Shown here: piece by piece, positions 6,560 through 16,455 of the stretch
Position numbering within the stretch: position 1 is the stretch's first letter
Layout: each line of letters begins with the position of its first letter
Origin: DATDCY01 sp031406795 [NCBI: Candidatus Rokuibacteriota bacterium]
GTDB taxonomy: Bacteria; JAUVQV01
Assembly: GCA_031406795.1 (NCBI GenBank)
Contig: JANOHV010000118.1
Location: forward strand, 10,915 to 74,914
Direction of reading: 5' to 3'
DNA length: 64,000 nt
Made by a program: the position numbers and the translations under genes
Notes under the pieces: generated by a model
Seen by the model: only the letters and a program-made list of their open reading frames with translations
What the model was told of the DNA's origin: nothing
Databases searched by the model: none

Positions 6560-8001
6560 GACGCAAGGTCTCCTATGGCTACTACGCCGTCGTGGCGCTG
6601 CTGCTGGGCCTCTCCGTTTTCGTTGTCGTCGAGCTGCGGCTGCTCGAGCGTCGCATCGTCGCCGGCGAGGCGCTTGCGGAATTCTTCGACGCCACGCTCG
6701 AGATCAGGCGCTTCGAGAAGAACTACTTCCTCTACGCCCAGGGGGAGGACCTGAACGAGAGCATGCGCTACGCCGGCCGGGCGCGTGAGCTGCTGGATCG
6801 TCACGGCGCGGCGTTCGCCGCCTTCGTCCCCGGGCCGTTGCTGGCCACGCTGCGCGACCGACTCCCCCGCTACGAGTCGCTGATGCGCCGGTACGCGGCG
6901 GCGCCGGCGGCGGCGCCCGAGCGCAAGGACCTGGAGCAGGAGGTGCGCCGCGCCGGCAAGGAGATCGTCACGCACGCCGAGGAGATCTCCGGGAGCGAGC
7001 GGCGCAGCCTGCAGGGACTGCTCGCCCGTTACCGGCGGGGGCTGGTCGGGGCGATCGTCCTGCTCTCGGCGCTGGCGATCGCCATCGGCCAGGTCCTGGT
7101 GCGCGAGGTCGGGCGACCGCTGCGCGCCCTGGAACAGGCGCTGAACAGCGTCGCCGAGGGGCGCTACGAGCCGGTGGCGATCGGCTCGCGCGACCGCGAG
7201 ATCGTCTCGCTGACCAACGCGCTCAACCGGATGCTGCGCGAGCGCGAGCTGCACGAGCGACACCTGATCCAGTCCGAGAAACTCGCCTCGCTCGGGACGC
7301 TGCTCTCGGGGGTGGCGCACGAGCTGAACAACCCGCTCTCGAACATCTCGACGTCGGCGCAGATCCTCGCCGAGGAGATGGGCGCCGGCGGCGGGCTCGC
7401 CGGGGAGCTGGTCGGGCAGATCGGCGAGCAGACCGACCGCGCCCGCAACATCGTGCGCTCCCTGCTGGAGTTCTCGCGCGACCGCGAGTTCCGCAAGGAG
7501 CCGCTGCCGCTGCGCCCGCTTGTCGAGGAGACCGTGCGTTTTCTCAAGGGGCAGATCCCGCCCGGGGTGACGGTCGAGGTGGCGGTGCCGCCCGAGGTTA
7601 CGCTTCCCGGCGATCGCCAGCGCCTGCAGCAGGTCTTCCTCAACCTCGTCAAGAACGCCGTCGAGGCGGTGCCGCCGGGCGCGGGTCGCGTCGTCGTCAG
7701 CGCCCGGCGGGTGCGGCCCGGCCCGGCGCCGGAAACCGACGCGGCGCTCGTCGTGCACGCGAACGGCGGGTTGCCGGGGGGCGATGTCATCGAGATCGAG
7801 GTGCGCGACAACGGCCCGGGCATCCCGCCGGAGATCCGCAAGAAGATCTTCGACCCTTTCTTCACCACCAAGGACGTCGGCAAGGGCTCGGGGCTCGGGC
7901 TGTTCGTCGTCTACGAGATCATCGACGAGCACGACGGCGGCATCGCCGTGGGGGAGGCCCCGGGCGGCGGGACCCTCTTCACGATCCGGCTGCCCGCGTG
8001 A
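6547..8001 (+). CDS. membrane sensor histidine kinase (REC-Lon cluster)
   Basis: 484 aa. Transmembrane segments at about 11-30 and 166-185 flank a helical periplasmic domain (LEIRRFEKNYFLYAQGEDLN). A HAMP region (186-235), a HisKA domain with phospho-acceptor H258 in [12 protein letters not shown], and an HATPase domain (N box LVKNAVEA, DNGPGIP, GKGSGLGLF) follow. The sensor half resembles the kinase at 34180-35760 ([12 protein letters not shown]), so the two are paralogs. It is translationally coupled to the REC-Lon protease upstream and the sigma-54 regulator downstream; it may phosphorylate either receiver or both (inference). Confidence 0.92.
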   Translation: MPSLRRKVSYGYYAVVALLLGLSVFVVVELRLLERRIVAGEALAEFFDATLEIRRFEKNYFLYAQGEDLNESMRYAGRARELLDRHGAAFAAFVPGPLLATLRDRLPRYESLMRRYAAAPAAAPERKDLEQEVRRAGKEIVTHAEEISGSERRSLQGLLARYRRGLVGAIVLLSALAIAIGQVLVREVGRPLRALEQALNSVAEGRYEPVAIGSRDREIVSLTNALNRMLRERELHERHLIQSEKLASLGTLLSGVAHELNNPLSNISTSAQILAEEMGAGGGLAGELVGQIGEQTDRARNIVRSLLEFSRDREFRKEPLPLRPLVEETVRFLKGQIPPGVTVEVAVPPEVTLPGDRQRLQQVFLNLVKNAVEAVPPGAGRVVVSARRVRPGPAPETDAALVVHANGGLPGGDVIEIEVRDNGPGIPPEIRKKIFDPFFTTKDVGKGSGLGLFVVYEIIDEHDGGIAVGEAPGGGTLFTIRLPA

Positions 8002-8015
8002 GGGAGAGTGAGAGG

Positions 8016-9377
<1,362 letters not shown>

Positions 9378-9477
9378 TCGAACGCAGTCTGCCCTTCGCG
9401 CTGAATCTGGCGCGACGCCGCAATCCGCCCCGCTGCCAAAGACCAGCGATCCCGCCGGCCACATGGCACCCGCCCGG

Positions 9478-9514
9478 GTGCAGAAGCTGCACTTTCGGAT
9501 GCAGACGCTGCATC
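9478..9514. promoter_or_regulatory. twin palindromes, probable sigma-54 activator sites
   Basis: GTGCAG-AAG-CTGCAC (9478-9492) and GATGCAG-ACG-CTGCATC (9498-9514) are perfect inverted repeats sharing the core TGCAG-N3-CTGCA. Their centres are 21 bases apart, that is two helical turns on the same DNA face. They lie about 200 bases upstream of the -24/-12 promoter at 9692-9707. Confidence 0.65.
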
Positions 9515-9691
9515 TTCTTCCCCGAAGCGTCGAGGGAGGCTGGTTGAAACGGCCTCGTTGACAGCAGAAATGTCGCGCTCGCCGGATTGCACTCAGCGAA
9601 CGAAAATGCCGGTATTTCCGGGTGTTCTTCGCTCGGTGATCCCCGGCCCGCCGGCCGTTGCGGCAGTCCCGGGCCTCCTCGGGGCACTGGC

Positions 9692-9707
9692 CGGCACGGA
9701 AGATGCA
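9692..9707 (+). promoter_or_regulatory. sigma-54 promoter of the exported-protein operon
   Basis: CGGCACGGAAGATGCA matches the -24/-12 consensus, with GG (9693-9694) and GC (9705-9706) 10 bases apart and an intact GGCACG half. Transcription should start near 9718, followed by AAGGAGG and the ATG at 9745. Confidence 0.7.
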
Positions 9708-9744
9708 AATGCGATGGGCACAACAACCCCACAAGGAGGGGATC

Positions 9745-10056
9745 ATGAACTTCAGGGTAAAGGCTTTGATCTTGGCCGGGGCGGTCTTCGGCGCGGCTGC
9801 GCTGATTCCGGCAGTGTCTGAGGGTCGCGGCGGAAACGTCGGCGGCCGGGGACGCTGCGGACAGGCCCAGCAGCAGTGCCGCCAGCAGAACCAGAATTGC
9901 CCGCAGGAGCACAAGCGCCTGCGCGACGGCTCGTGCGGTAACGCTGCGTGCCCCGGACCGGATGGCGGGCAGCGCGGCCCGTGCCCCGGGCCGGACGGCG
10001 GCAACCAGGGTTCTGGTGCACCGGGCGGCGGCGTCGCGCCGCCGGACATTAAGTAG
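9745..10056 (+). CDS. small exported cysteine-containing protein
   Basis: 103 aa, start fixed by AAGGAGGGGATC-ATG. A signal peptide (MNFRVKALILAGAVFGAAAL, cleavage near residue 25) leads a mature chain rich in Gln, Gly and Asn with five cysteines (GRCGQAQQQC, QNCPQE, GSCGNAACPG) and two CPGPDGG repeats. I recognise no family. It is the first gene after the sigma-54 promoter and sits 16 bases before another exported protein, so both are probably made together under control of the neighbouring regulators. Confidence 0.75.
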   Translation: MNFRVKALILAGAVFGAAALIPAVSEGRGGNVGGRGRCGQAQQQCRQQNQNCPQEHKRLRDGSCGNAACPGPDGGQRGPCPGPDGGNQGSGAPGGGVAPPDIK

Positions 10057-10072
10057 GCCGAGGAGCAGAACG

Positions 10073-10597
10073 ATGGGCGCCAGGTGGACGGTCGGCATCG
10101 CTCACCTGGCGCTTTTCTTTGCGCTGACGCTCCGCCCTTCCAACGTCAGCGCCGCCGGCGCGCCGGAGGGATGTGATCAGGTTCTCCCCGGATGTGGCAT
10201 CTGTTACCCCGGCGGTTACGACGACAACACCGTCGGCGAAGTCCAGGGGACCATTCTCGATGTGCAGGCGCCCGCCCAGGGGCCGGTGCGCCTGGTTGTC
10301 GCCGGCGAACGTGAACAGTGGGTCGTTCTCGCCGCTCCGTTGGGTCTTCTGGAGAGCATGGCGCTGCATCTTGCTCCGGGAGCCGCGGTCACCGTGCGTG
10401 GCTCGAAGAACCTCGGCGCCGACGGTCGCCTGTACCTCGTCGCCCGTGAGATCCGCGCCGCCGGCGGGAAACCGGGCGTCGTCCTTCGGGATTGTCGGGG
10501 AACGCCCCTCTGGAGCGGCGGCTACCGCGGCGGCCGGAACCCGCTCCCGGAAAGCGCCGATTGTCGCAGCCAGGGCCTGAATGGCTGGCGCCGTTGA
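10073..10597 (+). CDS. exported YPGGYD-motif protein, unknown function
   Basis: 174 aa from the ATG at 10073, with a signal peptide (to about residue 28) and a beta-rich mature domain. Distinctive elements are CGICYPGGYDDNTVGEVQG and, further on, GSKNLGADGRLYLVAREI. The same elements occur in the convergent neighbour at 10616-11095 (CDIRYPGGYDPNTVG; GSKSMGADGNLYLVAREI), so the two are paralogs. The alternating strands and 'V.V.GSK' pattern suggest an OB-like small beta barrel, which is inference. Confidence 0.72.
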   Translation: MGARWTVGIAHLALFFALTLRPSNVSAAGAPEGCDQVLPGCGICYPGGYDDNTVGEVQGTILDVQAPAQGPVRLVVAGEREQWVVLAAPLGLLESMALHLAPGAAVTVRGSKNLGADGRLYLVAREIRAAGGKPGVVLRDCRGTPLWSGGYRGGRNPLPESADCRSQGLNGWRR

Positions 10598-10615
10598 GGT
10601 GCTTGCGGCGCGCTG

Positions 10616-11095
10616 CTAACGTCCGCGCCGGCCGCACCCCCCGGGGCCGCAACCCGACCAGGCCGGCTTCCCCAGCAGGTCGCGCAGAACAACCGGGCCG
10701 TCCGCGCCGGGGAGGCTGATCTCCCGTGCCACGAGGTAGAGGTTTCCATCCGCGCCCATGCTCTTCGAGCCCTTCACGCGCACGCGGTCCCCGGGTGCGA
10801 GCCTGAGCTTCCGGTCTGCCCAGTACCAGGCCGGGGCGGCGAAGACGGTGTAGATGTCGCCGCCGACCTCGAGACGAAACGAAACCGGGCCCCACTCCGG
10901 CTGGTCGAACGACGCGACGCGACCCTCCACCACCCCGACCGTGTTGGGATCGTAGCCCCCCGGATAGCGGATGTCGCAGGCCGGGAGGTTCATCTCCGGC
11001 TCCTGCTCCTGGGCGCGGACGGCAGCCGCCGGCGTCAACGCGATCGCGGCCGCCAGCAGGAGCGGCGCCGGCCGGATCCAGGTGAATCCGTTCAT
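10616..11095 (-). CDS. exported YPGGYD-motif protein, second copy
   Basis: 159 aa from the ATG at 11095, which overlaps the stop of the upstream response regulator (ATGA). The signal peptide ends near AAVRAQ. It shares YPGGYDPNTVGVVEG and GSKSMGADGNLYLVAREI with the protein at 10073-10597 and ends in a Gly-Cys-rich tail (GCGPGGCGRRGR). Translational coupling to a sigma-54 regulator suggests that the protein is part of the same signalling unit. Confidence 0.75.
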   Translation of the reverse strand: MNGFTWIRPAPLLLAAAIALTPAAAVRAQEQEPEMNLPACDIRYPGGYDPNTVGVVEGRVASFDQPEWGPVSFRLEVGGDIYTVFAAPAWYWADRKLRLAPGDRVRVKGSKSMGADGNLYLVAREISLPGADGPVVLRDLLGKPAWSGCGPGGCGRRGR

Positions 11096-12417
11096 GACAA
11101 CCCGTACTCCTTGAGGCGGTATTGCAGCGTGCGGAGCGAAATGCCGAGCGTTGCGGCCGCCTTGCGCCGATTCCCCGCGCTCTCGCGCAGGACGCGTTCG
11201 ATCGCCTCGCGCTCGACATCCTTGAGCTCGCCGCCGCCGCGACACTCAGCGGGGGACTCCAGGTTCAGGTGGCCGGGATCGATCTGCTCCCGCGCGAGGA
11301 TGACGGCCCTCTCCACGACGTTCTGGAGTTCCCGGATATTCCCGGGCCAGGCGTAGTGCCGCAGGTCCTGCCGCGCCGCGTCCGAGAAGCGATCGACCTG
11401 TTTGCCGAACCGCGCCGAGTACCTCGCGCGAAAGAAATCCGCCAGCGGGAGGACCGCGTCCGTGCGCTCCGCGAGCGGCGGCAGGCGCAACGGAAAGACG
11501 TTGAGACGATAGTAGAGGTCCTCACGGAATTTCCCCTCGGCGACGTGCGCCTTGAGATCGCGATTCGTCGCGGCGATGACTCTCACATCCACCGGGACCG
11601 GCCGGGCGCCTCCCACCCGCTCGACGACGCGCTCCTGAAGGACCCGCAACAGTTTGACCTGCACCGATGGCGCGATCTCCCCGACTTCGTCGAGGAAGAG
11701 CGTCCCGCCATCGGCGAGTTCGAAGCGCCCCTTGCGGGCGGCCACGGCCCCGGTGAACGCGCCGCGCTCGTGCCCGAAAAGCTCGCTCTCGAGGAGACTT
11801 TCGGCGAGGGCGGCGCAATTCACCGCCACGAAGGGTTGCTCGCGACGCGGGCTCCAGGCGTGGATCACGCGCGCGAGCACCTCCTTGCCGGTCCCGCTGG
11901 CACCCGTCAGCAGGACGCTGGCCGTCGTGGGCGCGACCTCGCGCACCATAACCTGCACCTGCTCCATCGCTGCGCCGAGAAAGATGAGCTCTACCGGTGG
12001 GAAGTCCTTGCCGAGTTCCTCGGACAGCAGATTGATCCGCGCCTCGCTCTCCGCCTCCCGCAGCGCCCGCCTCACGACCAGCCGCAGTTCGTCGGGGCTG
12101 TCGAAGGGCTTGAGCAGGTAATCGGCCGCCCCGGCTTTCATGGCCTCGACGGCGCTCTCGACGCTGCCGTGCGCGGTGATGACGATCCACCGCGCCTCGG
12201 GCCGGAGCTTTCGGCCCTCCTTGAGCAGGGAGAGCCCGTCGAGCCCCGGCATCTTCAGATCGGTGATCACCAGATCCCAGGAATCGAGCCCGAGGCGGGC
12301 CAGACCGGCCGCGCCATCGGGCGCGCTCTCCACCCGGTGGCCCTCCGCCGCGAGGACTTCCATCAGGAAAGACCGCATCAGGGCGTCATCCTCGACGACG
12401 AGAACCGCGCGGCCCAT
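11092..12417 (-). CDS. NtrC-family sigma-54 response regulator
   Basis: 441 aa. Receiver with D53 (LVITDLKMPG), AAA+ domain with Walker A GASGTGKE, the GAFTGA loop and LFLDEVGE, then a Fis-type helix-turn-helix (NRRKAAATLGISLRTLQYRL). It resembles ZraR/AtoC-type activators. The kinase gene ends one base upstream, and the exported protein gene at 10616-11095 begins within its stop codon. The three genes form an operon. Confidence 0.93.
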   Translation of the reverse strand: MGRAVLVVEDDALMRSFLMEVLAAEGHRVESAPDGAAGLARLGLDSWDLVITDLKMPGLDGLSLLKEGRKLRPEARWIVITAHGSVESAVEAMKAGAADYLLKPFDSPDELRLVVRRALREAESEARINLLSEELGKDFPPVELIFLGAAMEQVQVMVREVAPTTASVLLTGASGTGKEVLARVIHAWSPRREQPFVAVNCAALAESLLESELFGHERGAFTGAVAARKGRFELADGGTLFLDEVGEIAPSVQVKLLRVLQERVVERVGGARPVPVDVRVIAATNRDLKAHVAEGKFREDLYYRLNVFPLRLPPLAERTDAVLPLADFFRARYSARFGKQVDRFSDAARQDLRHYAWPGNIRELQNVVERAVILAREQIDPGHLNLESPAECRGGGELKDVEREAIERVLRESAGNRRKAAATLGISLRTLQYRLKEYGLS

Positions 12418-12418
12418 C

Positions 12419-13699
12419 TCAGACGCCGGCCCGGGGGAGCAGCAGGGTGAAGGCCGCCCCTGCCGCGCCTTCCCGGTTCTTCAGTTCGATGATCCCGCCC
12501 ATGCCCTCAACCACCTTTTTCGCATACGCCAGCCCAAGCCCGGTGCCGGTCGTCCGCGTAGTGTAGAAGGGAGTGAACAACTTGGGAAGCGCCTCCGGGG
12601 CGATGCCGTCCCCCGAGTCCTCGAGCCGGATCGCAACCCGGTCGCCCTGCCGCCGAAGGCTCACGCGAAGCAGACCCGTTGCGCCCATCGCCTGAAGTGC
12701 GTTGCGGACGGCGTTGACGATGACCCGCTCGAGCTTCTCGGCGTCGGCGCGCACCCGCAGACCGGGCTCAAGATCGAATTCCACGCGGCCCTGCCAGGTA
12801 TCCACCGAGGCGGCGATCGTCGACAGCAGCGGCGCGGGGTCGACATCCGCGATCGTGAAACGCTCCTCCCGGGAGAAGAGCAGTAGATCCTCCACGAGGT
12901 GCTCGATCCGCGCCACGCCGCGCAGGACCGTCGCGAGTTGCTGCGCCCGGGGGTCGGCGGCCTCCGTCCGCTCCGCGGCCAGCTGCGCGTAGCCCTTGAC
13001 GCTGCCGATGGCGTTGCGGATCTCATGGGCCAGCGTCGAGGTCATCTGCCCGACCAGGGCCAGCGACTCGCCTCGCTCGGCCATGCGACGATGTCTCTCG
13101 GAGCGCGCCGCCAGAACGACGACGAGCAGCCCGCCGGCCCACAGCAGCGCCAGCACCGCGCCGACGCTCCACCAGAGCCGCCCGATGCGGGCGATCATCC
13201 GGTCGGTGTCGAAGGTGTGGAGCGCGAGGCGGAGCAGCGCCGGCGGGCCGTCCCGCTGCGGCAACAGGCGGTCGTAGAGCAGGACCGGCCGGCCGGTGCC
13301 GAGGAGTGCGCGGCGGCTCGCGGTCGGCCCGTCCGCCAGCCGGCCGAAAGCCGCGCTGTCGTCGAAGGGGCCGCCGCGCAGGTCGGGGTTAGTGTGGAAG
13401 AGAATGACCCCGTCCGTGGACGCGATCAGCGCGTAAGCCACGATCCGATCGGAAAAGAGCCGCTCGAACTGCACGACGCGGCCCTCCTCTGCCCTGAGTA
13501 CCTGCTCGGCGGCGAGGGAGATGCCGCGCGCGGTGTTTTCCAGGGATTGCCCGGCCAAGGTGCGAACGGCCCGGTCGGCGAAATAGGTGGATGAGAGAAT
13601 GCCGGCCGAGGCGGCCAGCAGCGCGACGATGACCGGCAGCGTGCGGTAGGTGGCGCTGTGTGGAAGATTGGTGCGCATCACTGCACGGGATTGTACCAA
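12419..13699 (-). CDS. membrane sensor histidine kinase, ZraS-like
   Basis: 426 aa from a TTG at 13699 preceded by GGGAG; an ATG at 13678 lacks a clear ribosome site. Transmembrane segments are at about 20-40 and 175-197, with a periplasmic sensor domain between them. HisKA contains H225 (TLAHEIRNAIGSVKGY) and the HATPase has NAVRNALQ, EDSGDGI and GTGLGLAYAKK. It is paired with the regulator that follows directly. Confidence 0.9.
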   Translation of the reverse strand: MVQSRAVMRTNLPHSATYRTLPVIVALLAASAGILSSTYFADRAVRTLAGQSLENTARGISLAAEQVLRAEEGRVVQFERLFSDRIVAYALIASTDGVILFHTNPDLRGGPFDDSAAFGRLADGPTASRRALLGTGRPVLLYDRLLPQRDGPPALLRLALHTFDTDRMIARIGRLWWSVGAVLALLWAGGLLVVVLAARSERHRRMAERGESLALVGQMTSTLAHEIRNAIGSVKGYAQLAAERTEAADPRAQQLATVLRGVARIEHLVEDLLLFSREERFTIADVDPAPLLSTIAASVDTWQGRVEFDLEPGLRVRADAEKLERVIVNAVRNALQAMGATGLLRVSLRRQGDRVAIRLEDSGDGIAPEALPKLFTPFYTTRTTGTGLGLAYAKKVVEGMGGIIELKNREGAAGAAFTLLLPRAGV

Positions 13700-13731
13700 C
13701 GAACCGCTCCCGCAGGCGTGCGGGTCTCAGT

Positions 13732-14112
13732 TCAGTGAGCGCATCCGCCGTCTTTGCCGTGTCCGGCGCACGTGCCGTGGGGTTCGATGACCGGCAGGCC
13801 GCCCGATCCGAGCAAGGCGAGGTTCTCCCTGATCGTTGGGGCCAGCGACCGGTGGACCTTGATACCCAGACGGTTCAACCCGGAGAGCGCACCGGTGCCG
13901 ATGCCCCCGACGACGACGGCGTCCACGCTGTGGCCGTCGAGCGCCCGCGTCGGGTTGCAGGCGCCATGGGCGTGCAGCCGGTCCCCGTTGGAAACCGAGA
14001 CGACGGCGCTCGTCTCCAACTCTGCGATCACGAAAACCGGCGCCGAGCCGAAGTGGTTGTACACGACACTGTCGATTCCGACATCATCCTGAACGGGGAA
14101 AGCGATCCTCAT
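13732..14112 (-). CDS. NifX/NafY-type FeMo-cofactor-family protein
   Basis: 126 aa, start MRIAFPVQDDVG after AGGAGG. The fold matches the dinitrogenase iron-molybdenum cofactor (NifB/NifX) domain: VYNHFGSAPVFVI, then DAVVVGGIGTGALSGLNRLGIKV. The C-terminal tail carries Cys and His (HGTCAGHGKDGGCAH), as in members that bind metal clusters. Stand-alone members occur outside nitrogen fixation, and no nif genes are visible here, so a role in iron-sulfur or metal handling is an inference. Confidence 0.85.
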   Translation of the reverse strand: MRIAFPVQDDVGIDSVVYNHFGSAPVFVIAELETSAVVSVSNGDRLHAHGACNPTRALDGHSVDAVVVGGIGTGALSGLNRLGIKVHRSLAPTIRENLALLGSGGLPVIEPHGTCAGHGKDGGCAH

Positions 14113-14260
14113 GGCAGCCTCCTGGTTACAACGCTCCTGCAGCCCTGGGATCAGTTATCGCGGGCTTGCTCGACTTAGTAAATTCAACGGTGTGTGACGC
14201 GAAAAACCGCATTTCTCGTTCGATGATAATTGGACAGGATCGATGCATGGAGCGGAGCCT

Positions 14261-14285
14261 GGTCGACACGGCCGACTTGTCGACC
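14261..14285. repeat. GGTCGAC inverted repeat
   Basis: GGTCGAC (14261-14267) and GTCGACC (14279-14285) form perfect 7-base arms with an 11-base spacer, just upstream of the toxin-antitoxin promoter. It may be an operator or a hairpin. The rest of 14113-14260 shows nothing recognisable. Confidence 0.4.
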
Positions 14286-14288
14286 GCC

Positions 14289-14326
14289 TTGGCTAGGGCA
14301 GTCGCTTTGTGCTATGTTGTATACAA
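14289..14326 (+). promoter_or_regulatory. promoter and palindromic operator of the parDE-like pair
   Basis: TTGGCT (14289-14294) and TATGTT (14313-14318) with an 18-base spacer form a plausible sigma-70 promoter. The perfect palindrome TTGTATACAA (14317-14326) overlaps the -10 edge and is a likely site for repression by the ribbon-helix-helix antitoxin. Confidence 0.5.
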
Positions 14327-14341
14327 AGGAGGACGCGGCCT

Positions 14342-14614
14342 ATGGGACAGACCACCACGATGACGGTGCGGTTGCCGGCGGAGGTTGCGATTCGCCTTGA
14401 AGAGATCGCCCGCGCGACTGACCGCACGAAATCTTTTCTGGCCGGTCGGGCGATCGAGGAGTTCGTTTCCGCGCAGGAGTGGCAGGTGCACGCCATTGAA
14501 GAGGCGGTGGGGGAAGCCGACGCACCCGGGGCCAAGTTCCTTGACCATGAGGAAGTTGTGGCACGGATGCACAAGCGCTCGGCCGATCACGCCGTCAAGA
14601 GCCGCCCCCGGTGA
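14342..14614 (+). CDS. ribbon-helix-helix antitoxin (ParD/RelB type)
   Basis: 90 aa. The ATG at 14342 follows AAGGAGG. An N-terminal ribbon-helix-helix (TTTMTVRLPAEVAIRLEEIARATDR) is followed by an acidic C-terminal part of the kind that wraps the toxin. It overlaps the toxin gene by 4 bases. The family's known role is to neutralise the toxin and repress its own operon. Confidence 0.85.
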   Translation: MGQTTTMTVRLPAEVAIRLEEIARATDRTKSFLAGRAIEEFVSAQEWQVHAIEEAVGEADAPGAKFLDHEEVVARMHKRSADHAVKSRPR

Positions 14615-14889
14615 AGGTGCAGTGGCTCCAAGCTGCTGCCGATGACCTCGACCATCTCTACGCGTACATCGGCCGGGACAACCCTGCGGCCGCAGGGAGT
14701 GAAGCGTTGCGGGTTCTGGATGCCGCTGGGCAGCTCGGTGTTCATCCTGCGATGGGGCGGGCCGGGCGGGTGGCTGGCACGCGGGAGCTTGTAGTCGCTC
14801 CCTATGTCATCGCTTATCGGGTGAAGTCCGGTTCCGTTCAGGTTCTCCGGGTTCTCCACGCAGCGAGGAAGTGGCCGGACGCGCTCTGA
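14611..14889 (+). CDS. ParE/RelE-family toxin
   Basis: 92 aa with a GTG start overlapping the antitoxin stop. It has the type II ParE/RelE plasmid-stabilisation pattern: QAAADDLDHLYAYIGRDNP, HPAMGRAGRVAGTRELVV and PYVIAYRV. The gene is intact. A short tandem duplication (GCGCTCTGAT repeated at 14881-14900) lies across its stop codon. Confidence 0.85.
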   Translation: MKVQWLQAAADDLDHLYAYIGRDNPAAAGSEALRVLDAAGQLGVHPAMGRAGRVAGTRELVVAPYVIAYRVKSGSVQVLRVLHAARKWPDAL

Positions 14890-16203
14890 TGCGCTCTGAT
14901 GCGCTTCGCCTGATTGTCTGGGTGCTCCGAAGCGTGGAGCACGTACGAGCAGACCAAGTATCATATGCGACAATGACGCTGGGCTCGACCAGGCTGCACG
15001 AGGCCTGGTAGCCGCACCGGTTGGCGAGGGAGAGGCAACGAGATGGCGCGCGGAAAGATCAGGAGCGGCGCAGCAGGCAGCACGAGCGCCGCCACCGTTG
15101 GCTACGAGGCGCAACTCTGGTAGATGGCCGATGCGCTGCGCAACAACATGGACGCGGCCGAATACAAGCACGTCGTCCTCGGGCTGATCTTCCTGAAGTA
15201 CATCTCCGACGTCTTCGAAGCCCGACACGCCGAGCTGGCGGCTCAGAAGGCGCACGGTGCCGACCCCGAGGACCCCGACGAGTACCGCCGCGAGCATCTT
15301 CTGGGTGCCGAAAGAGGCACGCTGGTCGCTGCTGAAGGCCAAGGCCCCGCAGCCGACCATCGGCACGCTGGTGGACGACGCAATGGCCGCCATCGAGCGC
15401 GATAACCCATCGCTCAAGGGCGTGTTGCCGAAGGACTTCGGCCGCGCCGGACTCGACAAGCAGCGTCTCGGCCAGATCATCAATCTTGTCAGCGACATCG
15501 CGCTCGGCAGCAGCGCCGACCGGGCCAAGGACACGCTTGGCCGCGTCTACGAGCACTTCCTGTCGCGATTCGCCAGCGCCGAGGGGAAGAGCGGCGGGCA
15601 GTTCTACACCCCCTCGAGCGTCGTGCGCGTGCTGGTCGAGATGCTCGCCCCCTACAAAGGCCGCGTCTACGACCCCTGCTGCGGCTCGGGCGGGATGTTC
15701 GTCCAGAGCGAGAAGTTCGTCGAGGCCCACGCCGGCACCATCGGCGACATCTCGATCTACGGCCAGGAGTCCAACTACACTACCTGGCGGCTTGCGAAGA
15801 TGAACCTCGCGATCCGCGGCATCGACGCCCAGATCGGCCACGGTGACACCTTCCACCACGACGCCCACCCCGACCTCAAGGCCGACTACGTGCTCGCCAA
15901 TCCGCCGTTCAACGACAGCGACTGGCGCGGCGAGCTGCTCAAGGGGGACAAACGCTGGGTCTACGGCGCGCCGCCCGCGGGCAACGCCAACTTCGCCTGG
16001 ATGCAGCACTTCATCCACCAGCTGGCGCCCAACGGGATCGCGGGCTTCGTGCTCGCCAACGGCTCGATGTCCTCGAACCAGGCGGGCGAGGGAGAGATCC
16101 GCAAGGCGATCGTCGAGGCCGATCTCGTCGACTGCATGGTGGCGATGCCGGGCCAACTCTTCTACTCGACGCAGATCCCGGTCTGCCTCTGGTTTCTGAC
16201 GCG

Positions 16204-16275
16204 CGACAAAAGGGGACAAACCCGGAAAAAAGGGACTGACCCAAGCAAAGCGGGGTCTGTCCCCTTTTTCCGCTC
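16204..16275. repeat. palindromic insertion inside hsdM (GGGACTGACCC type)
   Basis: AAAAAAGGGACTGACCC and GGGGTCTGTCCCCTTTTT are imperfect inverted arms around AAGCAAAG. The insert stays in frame and adds about 20 residues ([20 protein letters not shown]) between the methylase LTRD and RGETLFID segments, which are adjacent in the family. Confidence 0.7.
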
Positions 16276-16412
16276 TTGTCGCGACCGTCGCGGCGAAACT
16301 CTGTTCATCGACGCCCGCAAAATGGGTTCTCTTGTTGATCGCACGCACCGCGAGCTGACCGACGATGATCTTGCGAAGATCGCCGGCACCTATCACGCTT
16401 GGTGTGGCGACA

Positions 16413-16455
16413 AATCCGTTCGCCCTGAGCCAGTCGAAGGGCGAACGGCTTACGG
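16413..16455. repeat. RPEPVEG-type palindromic element inside hsdM
   Basis: CCGTTCGCCC (16416-16425) and GGGCGAACGG (16439-16448) are perfect 10-base arms. The translated insert reads [10 protein letters not shown], a signature of a widespread REP-like family, and splits the usual WRGD...VPGFCKSA region in frame. A related element lies at 25008-25060. Confidence 0.75.

Larger units (their letters stand above)
9378..9744 (+). other. regulatory intergenic region
   Basis: These 367 bases hold no convincing gene. They contain two adjacent palindromes (9478-9492 and 9498-9514) and a -24/-12 promoter (9692-9707) facing the small exported protein at 9745. The arrangement, with activator sites about 180-215 bases upstream of a sigma-54 promoter, is typical of enhancer-dependent control. 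Confidence 0.6.

Noticed and set aside
9469-9500. TGGCACCCGCC... as a -24/-12 promoter
   Set aside because: The GG-to-GC spacing is wrong; the region fits paired activator sites better.
14881-14908. Tandem GCGCTCTGAT units as a CRISPR or VNTR array
   Set aside because: Only two full copies and part of a third, without spacers; a small duplication at the end of the toxin gene.
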